From assembly GCF_000426705.1 (NCBI RefSeq), contig NZ_KE384557.1:199758-263757 (forward strand): a stretch of DNA of 64,000 nucleotides. Reading direction: 5' to 3'. This document shows, in pieces, positions 17,805 through 26,983 of this stretch. Origin of the DNA: Spirochaeta cellobiosiphila DSM 17781. GTDB taxonomy: Bacteria > Spirochaetota > Spirochaetia > DSM-17781. The number at the start of each line of letters is the position of its first letter. Within the stretch, counting starts at the first letter, position 1. Both the position numbers and the translations under genes were made by a program. The notes beneath the pieces were generated by a model. The model did no database searches, was not told where the DNA came from, and saw only the letters and a program-made list of their open reading frames with translations.

Positions 17805-17834
17805 ATCTCTTCAGCTCATAAGAGCTGAAGAGAT
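17805..17834. terminator. Intrinsic terminator between convergent MATE and GH3 genes
   Basis: A perfect 13-bp stem (17805-17817 with 17822-17834) encloses an ATAA loop. Weak T/A tracts on both sides mean it can serve both convergent genes. Confidence 0.8.
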
Positions 17835-17841
17835 CTTATAT

Positions 17842-20799
17842 CTAGAATAACTTAATTTTGATTAGTCCTAATAGAGCAACAATACAGAGTAGATCCCCGA
17901 TCATTAATCCAATAAACCAAGGTGAAGGGGTATACTTGATCAGCGTACCTGGAGCCGCTCCTTCCATTAGGTTACTATTAGCATATGCGTAACTTATGTG
18001 CTTTATGGCATTTCTATAAGTCCATTTTGCTGTAGCACTATTAAGGTCGTTTGCTTTTGTCGGTAAGAACCACATTTTTAAGTCTGAACCAGCTCTAAAA
18101 ACCTTATCTGTGATATTGGGTGAGTTCTGAAGGAACATATCTGTTGATACAACACCTTGATATCCCCATTCACCTCGTAAAACTTCCGTTATGAGAGGGT
18201 AGTTTGCGGCATTCCATTCCCCATTTACCATATTGGCTGCTGCCATCATCCCTGTAGCAGCTCTCATTCGCTTGGTTTTCATTTCCCCTTCAGTGTCATC
18301 AATGAACTTTAAATTCATCCTGGCTTCTTTTACCGCTATCTCGAATGGTTTTAAATATATCTCTCGAATGGTTTGTTCTGTAGCCCAAACTTGTAATGCT
18401 GTCGCAGGGCCTTCATAATCATTAAGGGCAAAATGTTTCATATAAGAGATCACACCCTGATCCCCAGCGCCTGATACTACTTGTGCTGCTAATTTTCCAG
18501 ACAATAAAGGATCTTCAGAGTAATACTCAAAGTTTCTACCATTAAAGGCTGATCGGTGAAGATTCAATCCTGGACCGTACCAACCTGTATATCCCAATAC
18601 CAATGCCTCTTGTCCAATCGCAACACCATATTCATAGGCCAAGTCCACATTCCATGTTGAAGCCACTATCACTTCACTGGCAAAAGCTGTTGTGTCTGGG
18701 CCTCCATCAGCACCTGTCAAGCCCCAACCTTGCGGACCGTCATGATCTACAGATTCTGGCTTTCCTATGGAAGTTAATGCTCCTGTTCGAAAGGCTGCCA
18801 TAAAAAGTGTATTTGTTAGTTCATTACTATCATAATCAATTTGATCTAGTAGTGTATCCCATGATTCATCAGAATAGGATTTGCCTCGCATATCGCTAAG
18901 TGTTAATCCATTTTTTATTTTGGATTTTGGTTCTTCGGAGTGATAGATAAGACTTTCTTCGTGGTTTCCTAATAGACGATCTGTTTCTATGTCAAAGGAT
19001 GATGCTTTTTGTAGACGGGATTCGGATAGACTTTTCTCTTCTGGTGTTGATGGTTGTGTATTTACCCAGTTAGCTCGGCTTAAAGGAGTTGTTTCTTCTG
19101 CCATATACTGATTACTATCTTCAAATTTATTACTTGCTGCTACAAAGTTGACAGTCCCCGTTTCTGGTATATAGGTAGGATTCCCTTTGTCATCTAATTC
19201 TGACTGACTTCTTTTTTCACTATCTCTTGGATTGTCATTATTATACCAGATCGTAGATGCTAGATTAACACTCTTCTCTTCCCAAGAGTCATGACTGTTT
19301 TTTCCGAGGAACAACGAATAATCACCTTCTTCTAGCATATAACTTCCTATTGTACCATCTGAGTTTTTAACTAGATAATTATAGGACGCCATGTCCTCCC
19401 AGTTAATACTTATGGTTTTGCTTACGCTTTCACCTGCTGGAACAAAGATTTTATCAAAGGCAATTAAATTCTTGGTGGGCTTCTCCACTTTCATCTCAAC
19501 ATCTAATCTGGTATAAGGTGCTGAATAATAAATCTGTATAGTCTCTTTGCCATCCAGGCTTCCTATATTGTTTACCTTGATTGTCAAATCGATACTATCT
19601 CTATTTTGCTTAATTTTGGTAATCTCTTGAGTGAAGTTACTATAGGATAACCCATATCCGAAGGGGTAATTCACCGACTTATTATAATCAATAAATCCAA
19701 GATCTGATGCTGTTTCAAAGAATCTATATCCATAATACATGCCTTCTTCATATTCAATAAAATACAAACCTTTGTAGTTACTTGCTATTTGGGTTGATTC
19801 CGTATTCGAGTAGGTTCGATCAGGTAGGAAGTTTGCCGTTGTTGGATTTGCTAAAATATGACGATCCCAGATGTCAGAAGTACGACCTGAAGGATTTACC
19901 TCTCCAGAAAAAATATCTGATAGTGAATCAAAACCAGTTCCTCCTGGGCCTCCTATCCAAACAATGCTATCCACTTCCAATTCGCCTTCCATGATAGGTT
20001 GGACTTCCATAACATTTGAGGTGTTTAGAACAACAATAACAGCTTTGCTATACTTCTTTGCTATGGTTATCATGCTTTTCTCATAGTCCGTTAATTGAAG
20101 TTCGTGTTCAGTACCGTCAACATAAGCATTATCCTGAAGATTTCCTCCTTCTCCTCCAACACGTCCTATATAGATAATAGCTGTGGTATCTTTTAGGGAC
20201 TTGACAATATCAGTGTAAATACTTGGCTCATATTCAACAATACTAGTTGTAACACCTGAAAATCCTTTGAAACCACTTGTATCTTCGACTTTCAAGTCTT
20301 TTATCGCTGTACTGGTAATCTCTTTTGGTTTGGCCTCTTTAAGAACTTTGACAATTTGCTCATTGAGAACAAAATATTTCTTTAAAGATTCTTCTGGGGT
20401 TTTAATATACTCTTTACTTGGATCTACGGATCCAGATCCTGTTCCCCCATAGACAGGAGTTATAAAGCGATATCCAAAAGGTGATACTTTGCTGTTTTTT
20501 TCAAGAGGCAACACACCATTATTCTTAAGAAGAACAATTCCTTCATCTGTCACTTTTTTACTAATTTTCATCCCAAAACCGACAGAACCAGTTACAGAAT
20601 CTGTATTGGTAAACATTTGGTTGTAATACTCTGGTTTGCTTGATGATTCATCAAAACTTTCATAGACTCTTTTACCCTGTCCAAGGTAGGTATCCAATGA
20701 GTGGGAAAAGTATAGAGCTACTCCGTTCAGTATTGCCACTATTGCTACAATACCTAGGATGACAATTAACCATATGGTTTTATTTTTCTTATTGTTCAT
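17842..20799 (-). CDS. Membrane-anchored, domain-permuted GH3 beta-glucosidase-like glycosidase
   Basis: 985 residues. A transmembrane helix near 9-31 and another at the C-terminus (FIGLMIGDLLCIVALLGLIK) bracket the enzyme. The usual GH3 order is reversed: residues about 75-400 form the C-terminal-type alpha/beta sandwich (KVTDEGIVLLKNNGVLPLEK, then FGYGLSYSNF), then a fibronectin-III-like domain (about 400-510). The TIM-barrel-type domain comes last (VDHDGPQGWG, GLNLHRSAFNGRNFEYYSED, GVISYMKHFALND). The expected nucleophile Asp is residue 887 in GVVSTDMF. Reversed GH3 enzymes are known from Ruminococcus and related gut bacteria. AGGAGG lies 5 bases before ATG. It probably acts on beta-linked oligosaccharides at the cell surface, next to a two-component system. 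Confidence 0.9.
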   Translation of the reverse strand: MNNKKNKTIWLIVILGIVAIVAILNGVALYFSHSLDTYLGQGKRVYESFDESSSKPEYYNQMFTNTDSVTGSVGFGMKISKKVTDEGIVLLKNNGVLPLEKNSKVSPFGYRFITPVYGGTGSGSVDPSKEYIKTPEESLKKYFVLNEQIVKVLKEAKPKEITSTAIKDLKVEDTSGFKGFSGVTTSIVEYEPSIYTDIVKSLKDTTAIIYIGRVGGEGGNLQDNAYVDGTEHELQLTDYEKSMITIAKKYSKAVIVVLNTSNVMEVQPIMEGELEVDSIVWIGGPGGTGFDSLSDIFSGEVNPSGRTSDIWDRHILANPTTANFLPDRTYSNTESTQIASNYKGLYFIEYEEGMYYGYRFFETASDLGFIDYNKSVNYPFGYGLSYSNFTQEITKIKQNRDSIDLTIKVNNIGSLDGKETIQIYYSAPYTRLDVEMKVEKPTKNLIAFDKIFVPAGESVSKTISINWEDMASYNYLVKNSDGTIGSYMLEEGDYSLFLGKNSHDSWEEKSVNLASTIWYNNDNPRDSEKRSQSELDDKGNPTYIPETGTVNFVAASNKFEDSNQYMAEETTPLSRANWVNTQPSTPEEKSLSESRLQKASSFDIETDRLLGNHEESLIYHSEEPKSKIKNGLTLSDMRGKSYSDESWDTLLDQIDYDSNELTNTLFMAAFRTGALTSIGKPESVDHDGPQGWGLTGADGGPDTTAFASEVIVASTWNVDLAYEYGVAIGQEALVLGYTGWYGPGLNLHRSAFNGRNFEYYSEDPLLSGKLAAQVVSGAGDQGVISYMKHFALNDYEGPATALQVWATEQTIREIYLKPFEIAVKEARMNLKFIDDTEGEMKTKRMRAATGMMAAANMVNGEWNAANYPLITEVLRGEWGYQGVVSTDMFLQNSPNITDKVFRAGSDLKMWFLPTKANDLNSATAKWTYRNAIKHISYAYANSNLMEGAAPGTLIKYTPSPWFIGLMIGDLLCIVALLGLIKIKLF

Positions 20800-20878
20800 G
20801 CCTTCCTCCTAAATAATATTCGCTATAAAGAGTAGGGAAGGACTGAATAATGACAATTGTTTTGTTCTAGTTTACCTA
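20800..20878 (-). promoter_or_regulatory. Leader of the GH3 gene with strong ribosome-binding site
   Basis: On the minus strand TTAGGAGGAAGGC precedes the GH3 ATG. Upstream TTGTCA followed 16 bases later by TACTCT could be a weak sigma-70 promoter. Whether the neighbouring LytTR regulator binds here cannot be decided; no clear paired LytTR boxes were seen. Confidence 0.4.
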
Positions 20879-22171
20879 TTAATCGACGTAATTTACAGGA
20901 AGTGGAAATAGAATATCAAGAATAAATGTGTGATTTTCCTGGTATAGACTGAGAGCTCCTTTATATTGGGAGACAATGTATTTGATGGAAGGAAGTCCAT
21001 ATCCATGATTATATAAATCGGATTTTGTGGAAACTGGTAAACCATTTATAAAATTAGCTTCTTCTGTGGTGTAGTTTTCCATATGAATAGATATAAAATT
21101 GTGTTTTTGACTAATGGATAAAGACATAGCACGGTCTTCCGTTTTTACATTTTTCTCCAGGGCTTCTATGGCATTATCTATTATATTACCAAAAAGGGTG
21201 TATAGATCTAAGGGTTGTATAAAATCCAGGAGTGAACCTTTAGCCACAATAGAGAAGCTAATGTTTTTTGTGACACATATTAGCTTTTTCCTCGTTAGTA
21301 TCGTATCGAGGGTTTTATTGCCGGATTTAATATAGGAATCATAATGTGATATACCTTTGTTGAGATCTTGGAATACGATCTCTGTGTCATCTTGAATATT
21401 ATTAAGTAAATAGCTTAGTTGATATTTCAAATCATGTGCTTTGTAATTGATATAATCCATACTCTTAGAGTGCATTGTCGTAAAAAGGTCTTTCTCTAGA
21501 AGAATGTTGTTCAGTATCTTCAGTGATACAGTATTAAATAATAAATACAAAGCCATAATAGATGAGGTCAAATTGTAGAATAAAATGACCAGAACATAGT
21601 AATTATCAGGTCTATCATCATCGTACACTACTAAAAAAGAACTCAAAACTATGCTTACTAAGAGAATTATAAGGGATATTAAGAAGACAAGTTTATTCTT
21701 AATGTCAAAATCGTATATCCCATTAAGGTGTTTGGGGAATGCCTTATAACATAAACCATAGGTTAGGAGTAGTGTTAGTATCAGGATTAACGTTCTAATA
21801 TAGATAAGATTAGAGCCACTATAGATGTATTGATTTATGATCCAGGTACACATGGAATCTAGAGCACTAGCAATGTGCTCTATTCCATAACTAGCCAATC
21901 CTAATAGAATGGCTGCCTTCAATTTTATTTGAAAACAACTAAGTAGATATAGATTTAATAATATAAAAATCAAAAAGTAATATAAAATGATTTGATAGTA
22001 ACTATTTCTAATCGGGTAGTATTGCACGAATAGAAAGAAAATACTCAAACTAAAAAGAAGTCTAAATGCGAAATTCCTTCTCAGAGGGATATTAGGTGTA
22101 AAAAATAAACTTGCTATGTATAATTTTGCTATAATAAATAAGTTGATAGCTTGGACTGGGATATGAGGCAT
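20879..22171 (-). CDS. Agr-type sensor histidine kinase (GHKL ATPase)
   Basis: 430 residues. Six or seven hydrophobic helices fill residues 1-215, as in AgrC/peptide-sensing kinases. The kinase part starts with KAHDLKYQLSYL (phospho-acceptor His about 248), then GNIIDNAIEALEKN (N box) and YNHGYGLPSIKYIV (G box), the GHKL class. The gene starts 3 bases after the LytTR regulator ends, so they form one pair. It probably senses an extracellular ligand; no small peptide gene resembling AgrD is visible nearby, so the signal is unknown. Confidence 0.88.
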   Translation of the reverse strand: MPHIPVQAINLFIIAKLYIASLFFTPNIPLRRNFAFRLLFSLSIFFLFVQYYPIRNSYYQIILYYFLIFILLNLYLLSCFQIKLKAAILLGLASYGIEHIASALDSMCTWIINQYIYSGSNLIYIRTLILILTLLLTYGLCYKAFPKHLNGIYDFDIKNKLVFLISLIILLVSIVLSSFLVVYDDDRPDNYYVLVILFYNLTSSIMALYLLFNTVSLKILNNILLEKDLFTTMHSKSMDYINYKAHDLKYQLSYLLNNIQDDTEIVFQDLNKGISHYDSYIKSGNKTLDTILTRKKLICVTKNISFSIVAKGSLLDFIQPLDLYTLFGNIIDNAIEALEKNVKTEDRAMSLSISQKHNFISIHMENYTTEEANFINGLPVSTKSDLYNHGYGLPSIKYIVSQYKGALSLYQENHTFILDILFPLPVNYVD

Positions 22172-22174
22172 TAT

Positions 22175-22885
22175 CTACATAGTCCCTAAGAATCTGGCCA
22201 TAACTACCTTAAAAGCTTCTTTTCTTTTTCGACTGATGGATATTTGGAGGCCTGTATTCAATGTTATCGAATTACTTGTCATGGACCTTACATTATTGAG
22301 ATTAACAATATAACTGTTATTTATTCGGAAAAAATGATTAGGTGGGAGACGTGGTTCCCAATCTCTTAATTTTCCTCGAATACTTATGATTCGTTGAGGC
22401 ATATGGAAGTCTAAATTGTGATTAATAACTTCTACATATTGGACATCACCCATATTAACTATATGTGACCCAGAGCGAGATGGAAGTTTGATTTTTTGAT
22501 TTATATTACTATTTTGTCGTCGTATAAATTTATCCATTTTAAGGAAGAAATCTCCTGACTTAATGGGTTTTAACATATAATCAAGAGCCTCGACTTCATA
22601 TCCCTTGATAGCAAATTGAGCTAGATTAGTAACAAATATAATATCGATATGGGAATTTTGATTTCTTAATACTCTTGCAGCTTCCATTCCGTTGATGCCC
22701 GGTAGATCAATATCCATAATAGCGAGATCATAGGAACGACTATCCTCTATTAAAAAATCATGGGCATTGTTATATGTGTCAATATGAAAATCCAGACTAT
22801 TACTAATCTGATACTTGTCTAAAATATCATGTATATGGACAACTTCCATCGGTTCATCTTCAATAATTGCAATCCCGATTTTCAT
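22175..22885 (-). CDS. LytTR-family response regulator
   Basis: 236 residues. The receiver domain (1-120) has IIEDEP, phospho-acceptor Asp58 in LAIMDIDLPG, and LKPIK. The C-terminal LytTR DNA-binding domain (about 135-236) shows VQYVEVINHNLDFHM, RGKLRDWEPRLPPNHFFRIN and NSYIVNLNNVRSM, diagnostic of the AgrA/LytR fold. It is paired with the AgrC-like kinase downstream and followed by the GH3 gene on the same strand, so regulation of surface glycan use is a reasonable hypothesis. Such regulators bind paired short repeats near promoters. Confidence 0.9.
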   Translation of the reverse strand: MKIGIAIIEDEPMEVVHIHDILDKYQISNSLDFHIDTYNNAHDFLIEDSRSYDLAIMDIDLPGINGMEAARVLRNQNSHIDIIFVTNLAQFAIKGYEVEALDYMLKPIKSGDFFLKMDKFIRRQNSNINQKIKLPSRSGSHIVNMGDVQYVEVINHNLDFHMPQRIISIRGKLRDWEPRLPPNHFFRINNSYIVNLNNVRSMTSNSITLNTGLQISISRKRKEAFKVVMARFLGTM

Positions 22886-22986
22886 GAATCAGATATTATT
22901 ATGAATAAAGGAAATTAACAATCGTCGAGAAAGCCATGGTGATGTTATTACAGCTTGTAAACTTACTTTTTAAACAAGGACTATAA

Positions 22987-23014
22987 AGCTCTAAGGAAGC
23001 TCTTCCTTAGAGCT
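22987..23014. terminator. Intrinsic terminator after the ABC transporter operon
   Basis: A perfect 12-bp stem, AGCTCTAAGGAA with TTCCTTAGAGCT, surrounds a GCTC loop 10 bases beyond the stop of the minus-strand ATPase gene. T-rich sequence follows on the minus strand (TTTATAG). Confidence 0.8.
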
Positions 23015-23023
23015 AAATAAATA

Positions 23024-24052
23024 TTAACGATTCAGAACGCAGATATGTTCCTTGGGGAAATGGAGATGCATCATATCTCCTCTGTGATAGACATCCTTAT
23101 CGCTAGTATGAACGACGATATCACCGATTTCGGTTTCTAGTTCATACTGATAACTGTCTCCCAGATAAGTACGCACCTTAACTTGTCCACTAACTAAGGC
23201 TTTGTTTTCTTCTGTTAGGACAATTTCCTGAGGACGGATGGCGATCTTAAGAGCGCCCTCTAGCTGAACAGAGTCTATTCTCTTACCATTCTTCAGAGTA
23301 TAGCTTCCTTCGTTGCTAAGATTGATGTCCAGTAGATTCTTAAATCCGATAAAGTCCGCTACAAAAATTGAGCTAGGATTATGATATATGGTTTCAGGAC
23401 TGTCATACTGTTCAATCTTCCCATTGTTCATGATGGCTACCTTATCAGAGATGGAGAAGCACTCTTCCTGATCATGGGTGATGAGAATGGTGGTGATATT
23501 GAACTTTTGCTGCATTCTTTTAATGAGGGATCTCATCTCAATTCGCAGTTTGGCATCCAGGTTCGATAAGGGTTCATCCAGCAATAGAAGTTTGGGGGAT
23601 ATCACTAGCGCCCGGGCCAGAGCTACCCTCTGTTGTTGACCACCACTTAGATTTTCTGGCTTTCTATCTTTTAAGGATGTTAGACCAACCGCTTCGAGAA
23701 GTTCAGTGACTCTGTCTTGAATTTCCTCTTTTGACATGCCTCTAAGCTTCAGTCCGTAGGCCACATTTTGAAACACCGTCATATTGGGGAACAAGGCATA
23801 GGACTGGAAGACAATACCAAAGTTACGTTTGTTAATAGGGGTATGGGAAAAGTCCTCATTATCAATAAGGATCTGTCCGTCCCGGGCTTCTAGAAATCCC
23901 GCTATGGCTTTGAGGGTTGTTGTTTTCCCACAACCTGAAGGACCTAGGATGGAGACTAACTGGCCTTCATCGATATCCAGATTATAGTCTTCCAGGACAT
24001 TTGTTTTTCCATCATAGGATACTTTTAAGTTATTAAGTTCTAATCGTGCCAT
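23024..24052 (-). CDS. potA: Spermidine/putrescine-type ABC transporter ATPase
   Basis: 342 residues from the preferred ATG, which has GGAAGGTAAC upstream; an earlier in-frame start would overlap the permease gene. Motifs: GPSGCGKTT (Walker A), LSGGQQQRVALARAL (signature), LLLLDEPLSNLDAKLR (Walker B) and ITHDQEECF (switch His). A C-terminal TOBE-like domain (about 265-342, IAIRPQEIVL) marks the PotA/FbpC/thiamine subgroup. It energises the two permeases encoded immediately upstream. The specific substrate is not determined by this subunit. Confidence 0.88.
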   Translation of the reverse strand: MARLELNNLKVSYDGKTNVLEDYNLDIDEGQLVSILGPSGCGKTTTLKAIAGFLEARDGQILIDNEDFSHTPINKRNFGIVFQSYALFPNMTVFQNVAYGLKLRGMSKEEIQDRVTELLEAVGLTSLKDRKPENLSGGQQQRVALARALVISPKLLLLDEPLSNLDAKLRIEMRSLIKRMQQKFNITTILITHDQEECFSISDKVAIMNNGKIEQYDSPETIYHNPSSIFVADFIGFKNLLDINLSNEGSYTLKNGKRIDSVQLEGALKIAIRPQEIVLTEENKALVSGQVKVRTYLGDSYQYELETEIGDIVVHTSDKDVYHRGDMMHLHFPKEHICVLNR

Positions 24053-24053
24053 G

Positions 24054-24848
24054 TTACCTTCCATAATTTTCAAGACCAAGAGTCTTCTCTATGATCCATG
24101 TGAGTAGTATTGTCACTAGCAGTAGTAAAACAGAAACCGCCGCAACTCCCGGATCTCCATACTTTTCCACATCTTGCATCATGATGATAGGCAAGGGTGT
24201 GGCCCCTCTTCCGTATAAGAACATAGAAATAGGGATGTTGTTAAATGAAGTTATGAAAGACAGTACCGAAGCGGAAAGGATAGCTGGTGTGATACAGGGA
24301 AGTAGAATGTGGAGGATAAAGTCCTTCCTACTGGCGCCGAGGCTGGTAGCGGCATCTTCAATGACGAAGTTAAACTTATCAAAGGCTCCTCCTACCACAC
24401 GGATCGTATAAGGAAAAAGAATAATAATGTGGGCCAGCATTAAAATCAGCACCTTAGGTAGCTTTGTATCCCATTGTCTGGCAATAAAGACCCAACCTAG
24501 AAAAAGGGCATAACTCAATACAATACCCGGGATAAGAACGGGGGTAAAAAAGATATTCTTAATGAGTCCCGTACTTCTGTCATTATATTTGGCTAGTCCA
24601 TAGGCTACAGGAACACCAAAACAGAGAGATATAAAAGTAGCCAGAATGCCCACTTGAAAGCTAATGGCGAATCCAGATAGATAATTGCTACTAAAGGCAA
24701 CCTTGTACCATTTGAGAGAAAATCCCTCGATGGGATAGGTCAGACTCTCTTTTCCATTAAAGGAGGCAATGATTGTAATCAACAAGGGATAAAGGAGAAA
24801 AAAGAATACCAGACAAACAAAGATGATCAGGATCTTACTTTTTTTCAT
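24054..24848 (-). CDS. potC: ABC transporter permease, PotC-like
   Basis: 264 residues, six helices. The EAA loop that contacts the ATPase reads EDAATSLGASRKDFILHILL then PCITPAILSA. The gene overlaps the PotB-like permease by 14 bases and ends one base before the ATPase start, so translation is coupled. The first helix (ILIIFVCLVFFFLLYPLLI) and the SLTYPIEGFSLKWY periplasmic region are usual for PotC. It forms the channel with the other permease. Confidence 0.88.
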   Translation of the reverse strand: MKKSKILIIFVCLVFFFLLYPLLITIIASFNGKESLTYPIEGFSLKWYKVAFSSNYLSGFAISFQVGILATFISLCFGVPVAYGLAKYNDRSTGLIKNIFFTPVLIPGIVLSYALFLGWVFIARQWDTKLPKVLILMLAHIIILFPYTIRVVGGAFDKFNFVIEDAATSLGASRKDFILHILLPCITPAILSASVLSFITSFNNIPISMFLYGRGATPLPIIMMQDVEKYGDPGVAAVSVLLLLVTILLTWIIEKTLGLENYGR

Positions 24849-25668
24849 GATTTCCTCCTACGAGATCAGCGCCTTTGTTTATCAGATTGATAACTATTAC
24901 AGTCAAGACAAACATAAATATTGAGATAGAGGATACCAGTTCCCATCTCCCTAGAGTATTTCCATATTGTTGTACCAGGGTTGCTAGGACGACTGTCTTA
25001 GTTCCCCCTAGGATACTAGGCGTTGTATAGGCGGTTAAGGTGGCGGTAAAAACCAGAACCATTCCCACAATGATACCGCTGAGGGAATTAGGGATGATGA
25101 TTGTAAAAAAAGTCTTCAGACGAGATGCTCCGAGACTAATGGAGGCATTCTCCAACTCTTCTGAGATATTATCCATGACCCCAATCAAGGATACGATCAT
25201 TAGTGGTAAGAAAATATAGGTTGAACCAATGATGACCGCAAATCGGGAATACATGAAACTTATCGGTTCAGACAGGAGTCCCAAGCGATTGAGAAAACGG
25301 CTTAAAATGCCGTCATAGCCCAGGATTATCATCCAGGAAATGCTTCTAACCACAGCATTAGTGAGTAAGGGAAACATTACCAGAAGCATGAGTATATTTT
25401 TCGTCCTTCCCCGGGTACGAGAGATAAAGTATGAAGTAGGTAGCCCAAGGACGAGGGTCGACAATACGACATAAAAGGATATGGTGAAGGTGTTTTTTAT
25501 TGCCTTCTGAAAGGTTGAATCTATAAATAACTCACGGTAATTGTTAAAATTAAAAGCATCACCTACTTCTAGGGATTTATACGCCAGCATAATTAAAGGA
25601 ATAAAAACCAATAGGCTGACTAAAAACAGGCTGGGTATAAAAAGGATTCCTTTTTCTTTATTCATCAT
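24835..25668 (-). CDS. potB: ABC transporter permease, PotB-like
   Basis: 277 residues, six helices. The EAA motif ELENASISLGASRLKTFFTI lies at about 190, and the N-terminal FIPSLFLVSLLVFIPLIMLA helix and YFISRTRGR loop are PotB-like. It overlaps the amidohydrolase gene by 11 bases at its front and PotC by 14 at its end. It forms the heterodimeric channel with PotC. Confidence 0.88.
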   Translation of the reverse strand: MMNKEKGILFIPSLFLVSLLVFIPLIMLAYKSLEVGDAFNFNNYRELFIDSTFQKAIKNTFTISFYVVLSTLVLGLPTSYFISRTRGRTKNILMLLVMFPLLTNAVVRSISWMIILGYDGILSRFLNRLGLLSEPISFMYSRFAVIIGSTYIFLPLMIVSLIGVMDNISEELENASISLGASRLKTFFTIIIPNSLSGIIVGMVLVFTATLTAYTTPSILGGTKTVVLATLVQQYGNTLGRWELVSSISIFMFVLTVIVINLINKGADLVGGNHEKK

Positions 25669-26983
25669 CTTGTACCATCTGCAATAGCTCCAAGCTCCTG
25701 TTGTTCACAACATTACAAGCTTCGGTGAATTGGTGGAGTACTTCAGCTTCTGTAATGTTGACTAGTTTACTCTGTTCTACCACCAAATTCCCATTCACAA
25801 AAACAGATTCCACGTTATTCGTTTGCATGGCATACACGATGGCCGCATAGTAATCGTAAAGGGGCAGCATATTAATGGTCTGGGGATTGATGATCACCAA
25901 ATCAGCCTTCTTTCCTTCTTCTATACTACCTACGAGATGATCGATATTCAGTGCTTTAGCCCCATTGATGGTGGCCATCTTCATGACCTCCCTGGCTGGA
26001 CAAAGGCTGCGGTCTTGGTATTTGACCTTCTGCATCTTGGGAGTCATATTCATCACGCTCATCATATCCATATGATTGCCACTCATCGGGCCATCAGTGG
26101 CCAAGCTAACATTCACTCCCAGCTCTATATATTCTGTCACAGGGGCAATGGCTCTTCCACTTTTACTATTCCCGGCGGGACAATGGGATAGGGAAGCTCC
26201 ATGCTTGGACAGGATCTCCATATCTTCTTTGTCTACCAATATCCCATGGGCGCCGATGAAGCGTTCATTAAGAGCTCCGATATTTTCCAGATATTTAACT
26301 ACCGAACCATGTTTCTCCTGATAGGGCTCAGCTTCCCAGACCTGTTCAGCTAAATGCAATAACAAAGGAACCTTGTGGCTATCGGATAATTCCCGACACT
26401 TTTTTAATAACGGTTCTGATGCCATGTAGACAGAATGAGGTGCCAGAGCTCCATTAATCAGAGGATTATCTTTGTGAGTCTCAAGGAATTGCTCAAAGAG
26501 TTCAAAGCCGTGTTCGCCGTTCTTCTGCTCACCGCTAGGGGCATCTGTTATGCCCTGTCCTATAAATGACCGGATTCCTAATTGCTTCGCCGCTTTGGCT
26601 GTACCATTTATGTAAGTATACATATCGGCAAAGCATGTGGTTCCTGATAGTAGCATCTCCGATAGACAAGCTAAGGATGATTGGTAGACGATATCTTCAT
26701 TGAGACAGTCATTTTCCAAAGGAAGCAAAAGGCGAGTGAGCCTGTCTTTCATATCATCCCCTAAACCTCTGAATACGGTCATAGGGACATGGGTATGGGT
26801 GTTAATAAATCCGGGGATTAGTAATTTGCCTGTACCATCTATTATCTTGTCATAATCCTCTGATACTTCATTAAAAAAAATGCGAGATATCTCATCATTA
26901 TCGATGAAGATATTCGCATTTTCTAAAATATCAAGAGTATTATTCATTGTAATAATGGTAATATTCTTAATTAATGTTTTCAC
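25658..26983 (-). CDS. Amidohydrolase, MTA/SAH deaminase-like (TRZ/ATZ family)
   Basis: 441 residues. Metal ligands of the class appear in order: His63 and His65 in PGFINTHTH, His in LLHLAEQVWE (about 208), His in GAHGILVD, and Asp in SLATDGPMSGN (about 296). ALAPHSVYMASE is typical of 5'-methylthioadenosine/S-adenosylhomocysteine deaminases, which make the inosine forms and ammonia, though related members deaminate other N-heterocycles. It overlaps the binding-protein gene by one base and PotB by 11, so it is within the uptake operon. This suggests the transported compound or a by-product of polyamine synthesis is its substrate. Substrate is inference. Confidence 0.82.
   Translation of the reverse strand: MKTLIKNITIITMNNTLDILENANIFIDNDEISRIFFNEVSEDYDKIIDGTGKLLIPGFINTHTHVPMTVFRGLGDDMKDRLTRLLLPLENDCLNEDIVYQSSLACLSEMLLSGTTCFADMYTYINGTAKAAKQLGIRSFIGQGITDAPSGEQKNGEHGFELFEQFLETHKDNPLINGALAPHSVYMASEPLLKKCRELSDSHKVPLLLHLAEQVWEAEPYQEKHGSVVKYLENIGALNERFIGAHGILVDKEDMEILSKHGASLSHCPAGNSKSGRAIAPVTEYIELGVNVSLATDGPMSGNHMDMMSVMNMTPKMQKVKYQDRSLCPAREVMKMATINGAKALNIDHLVGSIEEGKKADLVIINPQTINMLPLYDYYAAIVYAMQTNNVESVFVNGNLVVEQSKLVNITEAEVLHQFTEACNVVNNRSLELLQMVQDDE

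Noticed and set aside
18233-18803. Open frames on the plus strand inside the GH3 gene
   Set aside because: They are opposite-strand shadows of a gene with clear conserved motifs; no ribosome-binding sites or domains.
26076-26321. Plus-strand frames within the amidohydrolase
   Set aside because: They are shadows of the minus-strand gene, without domain or initiation signal.
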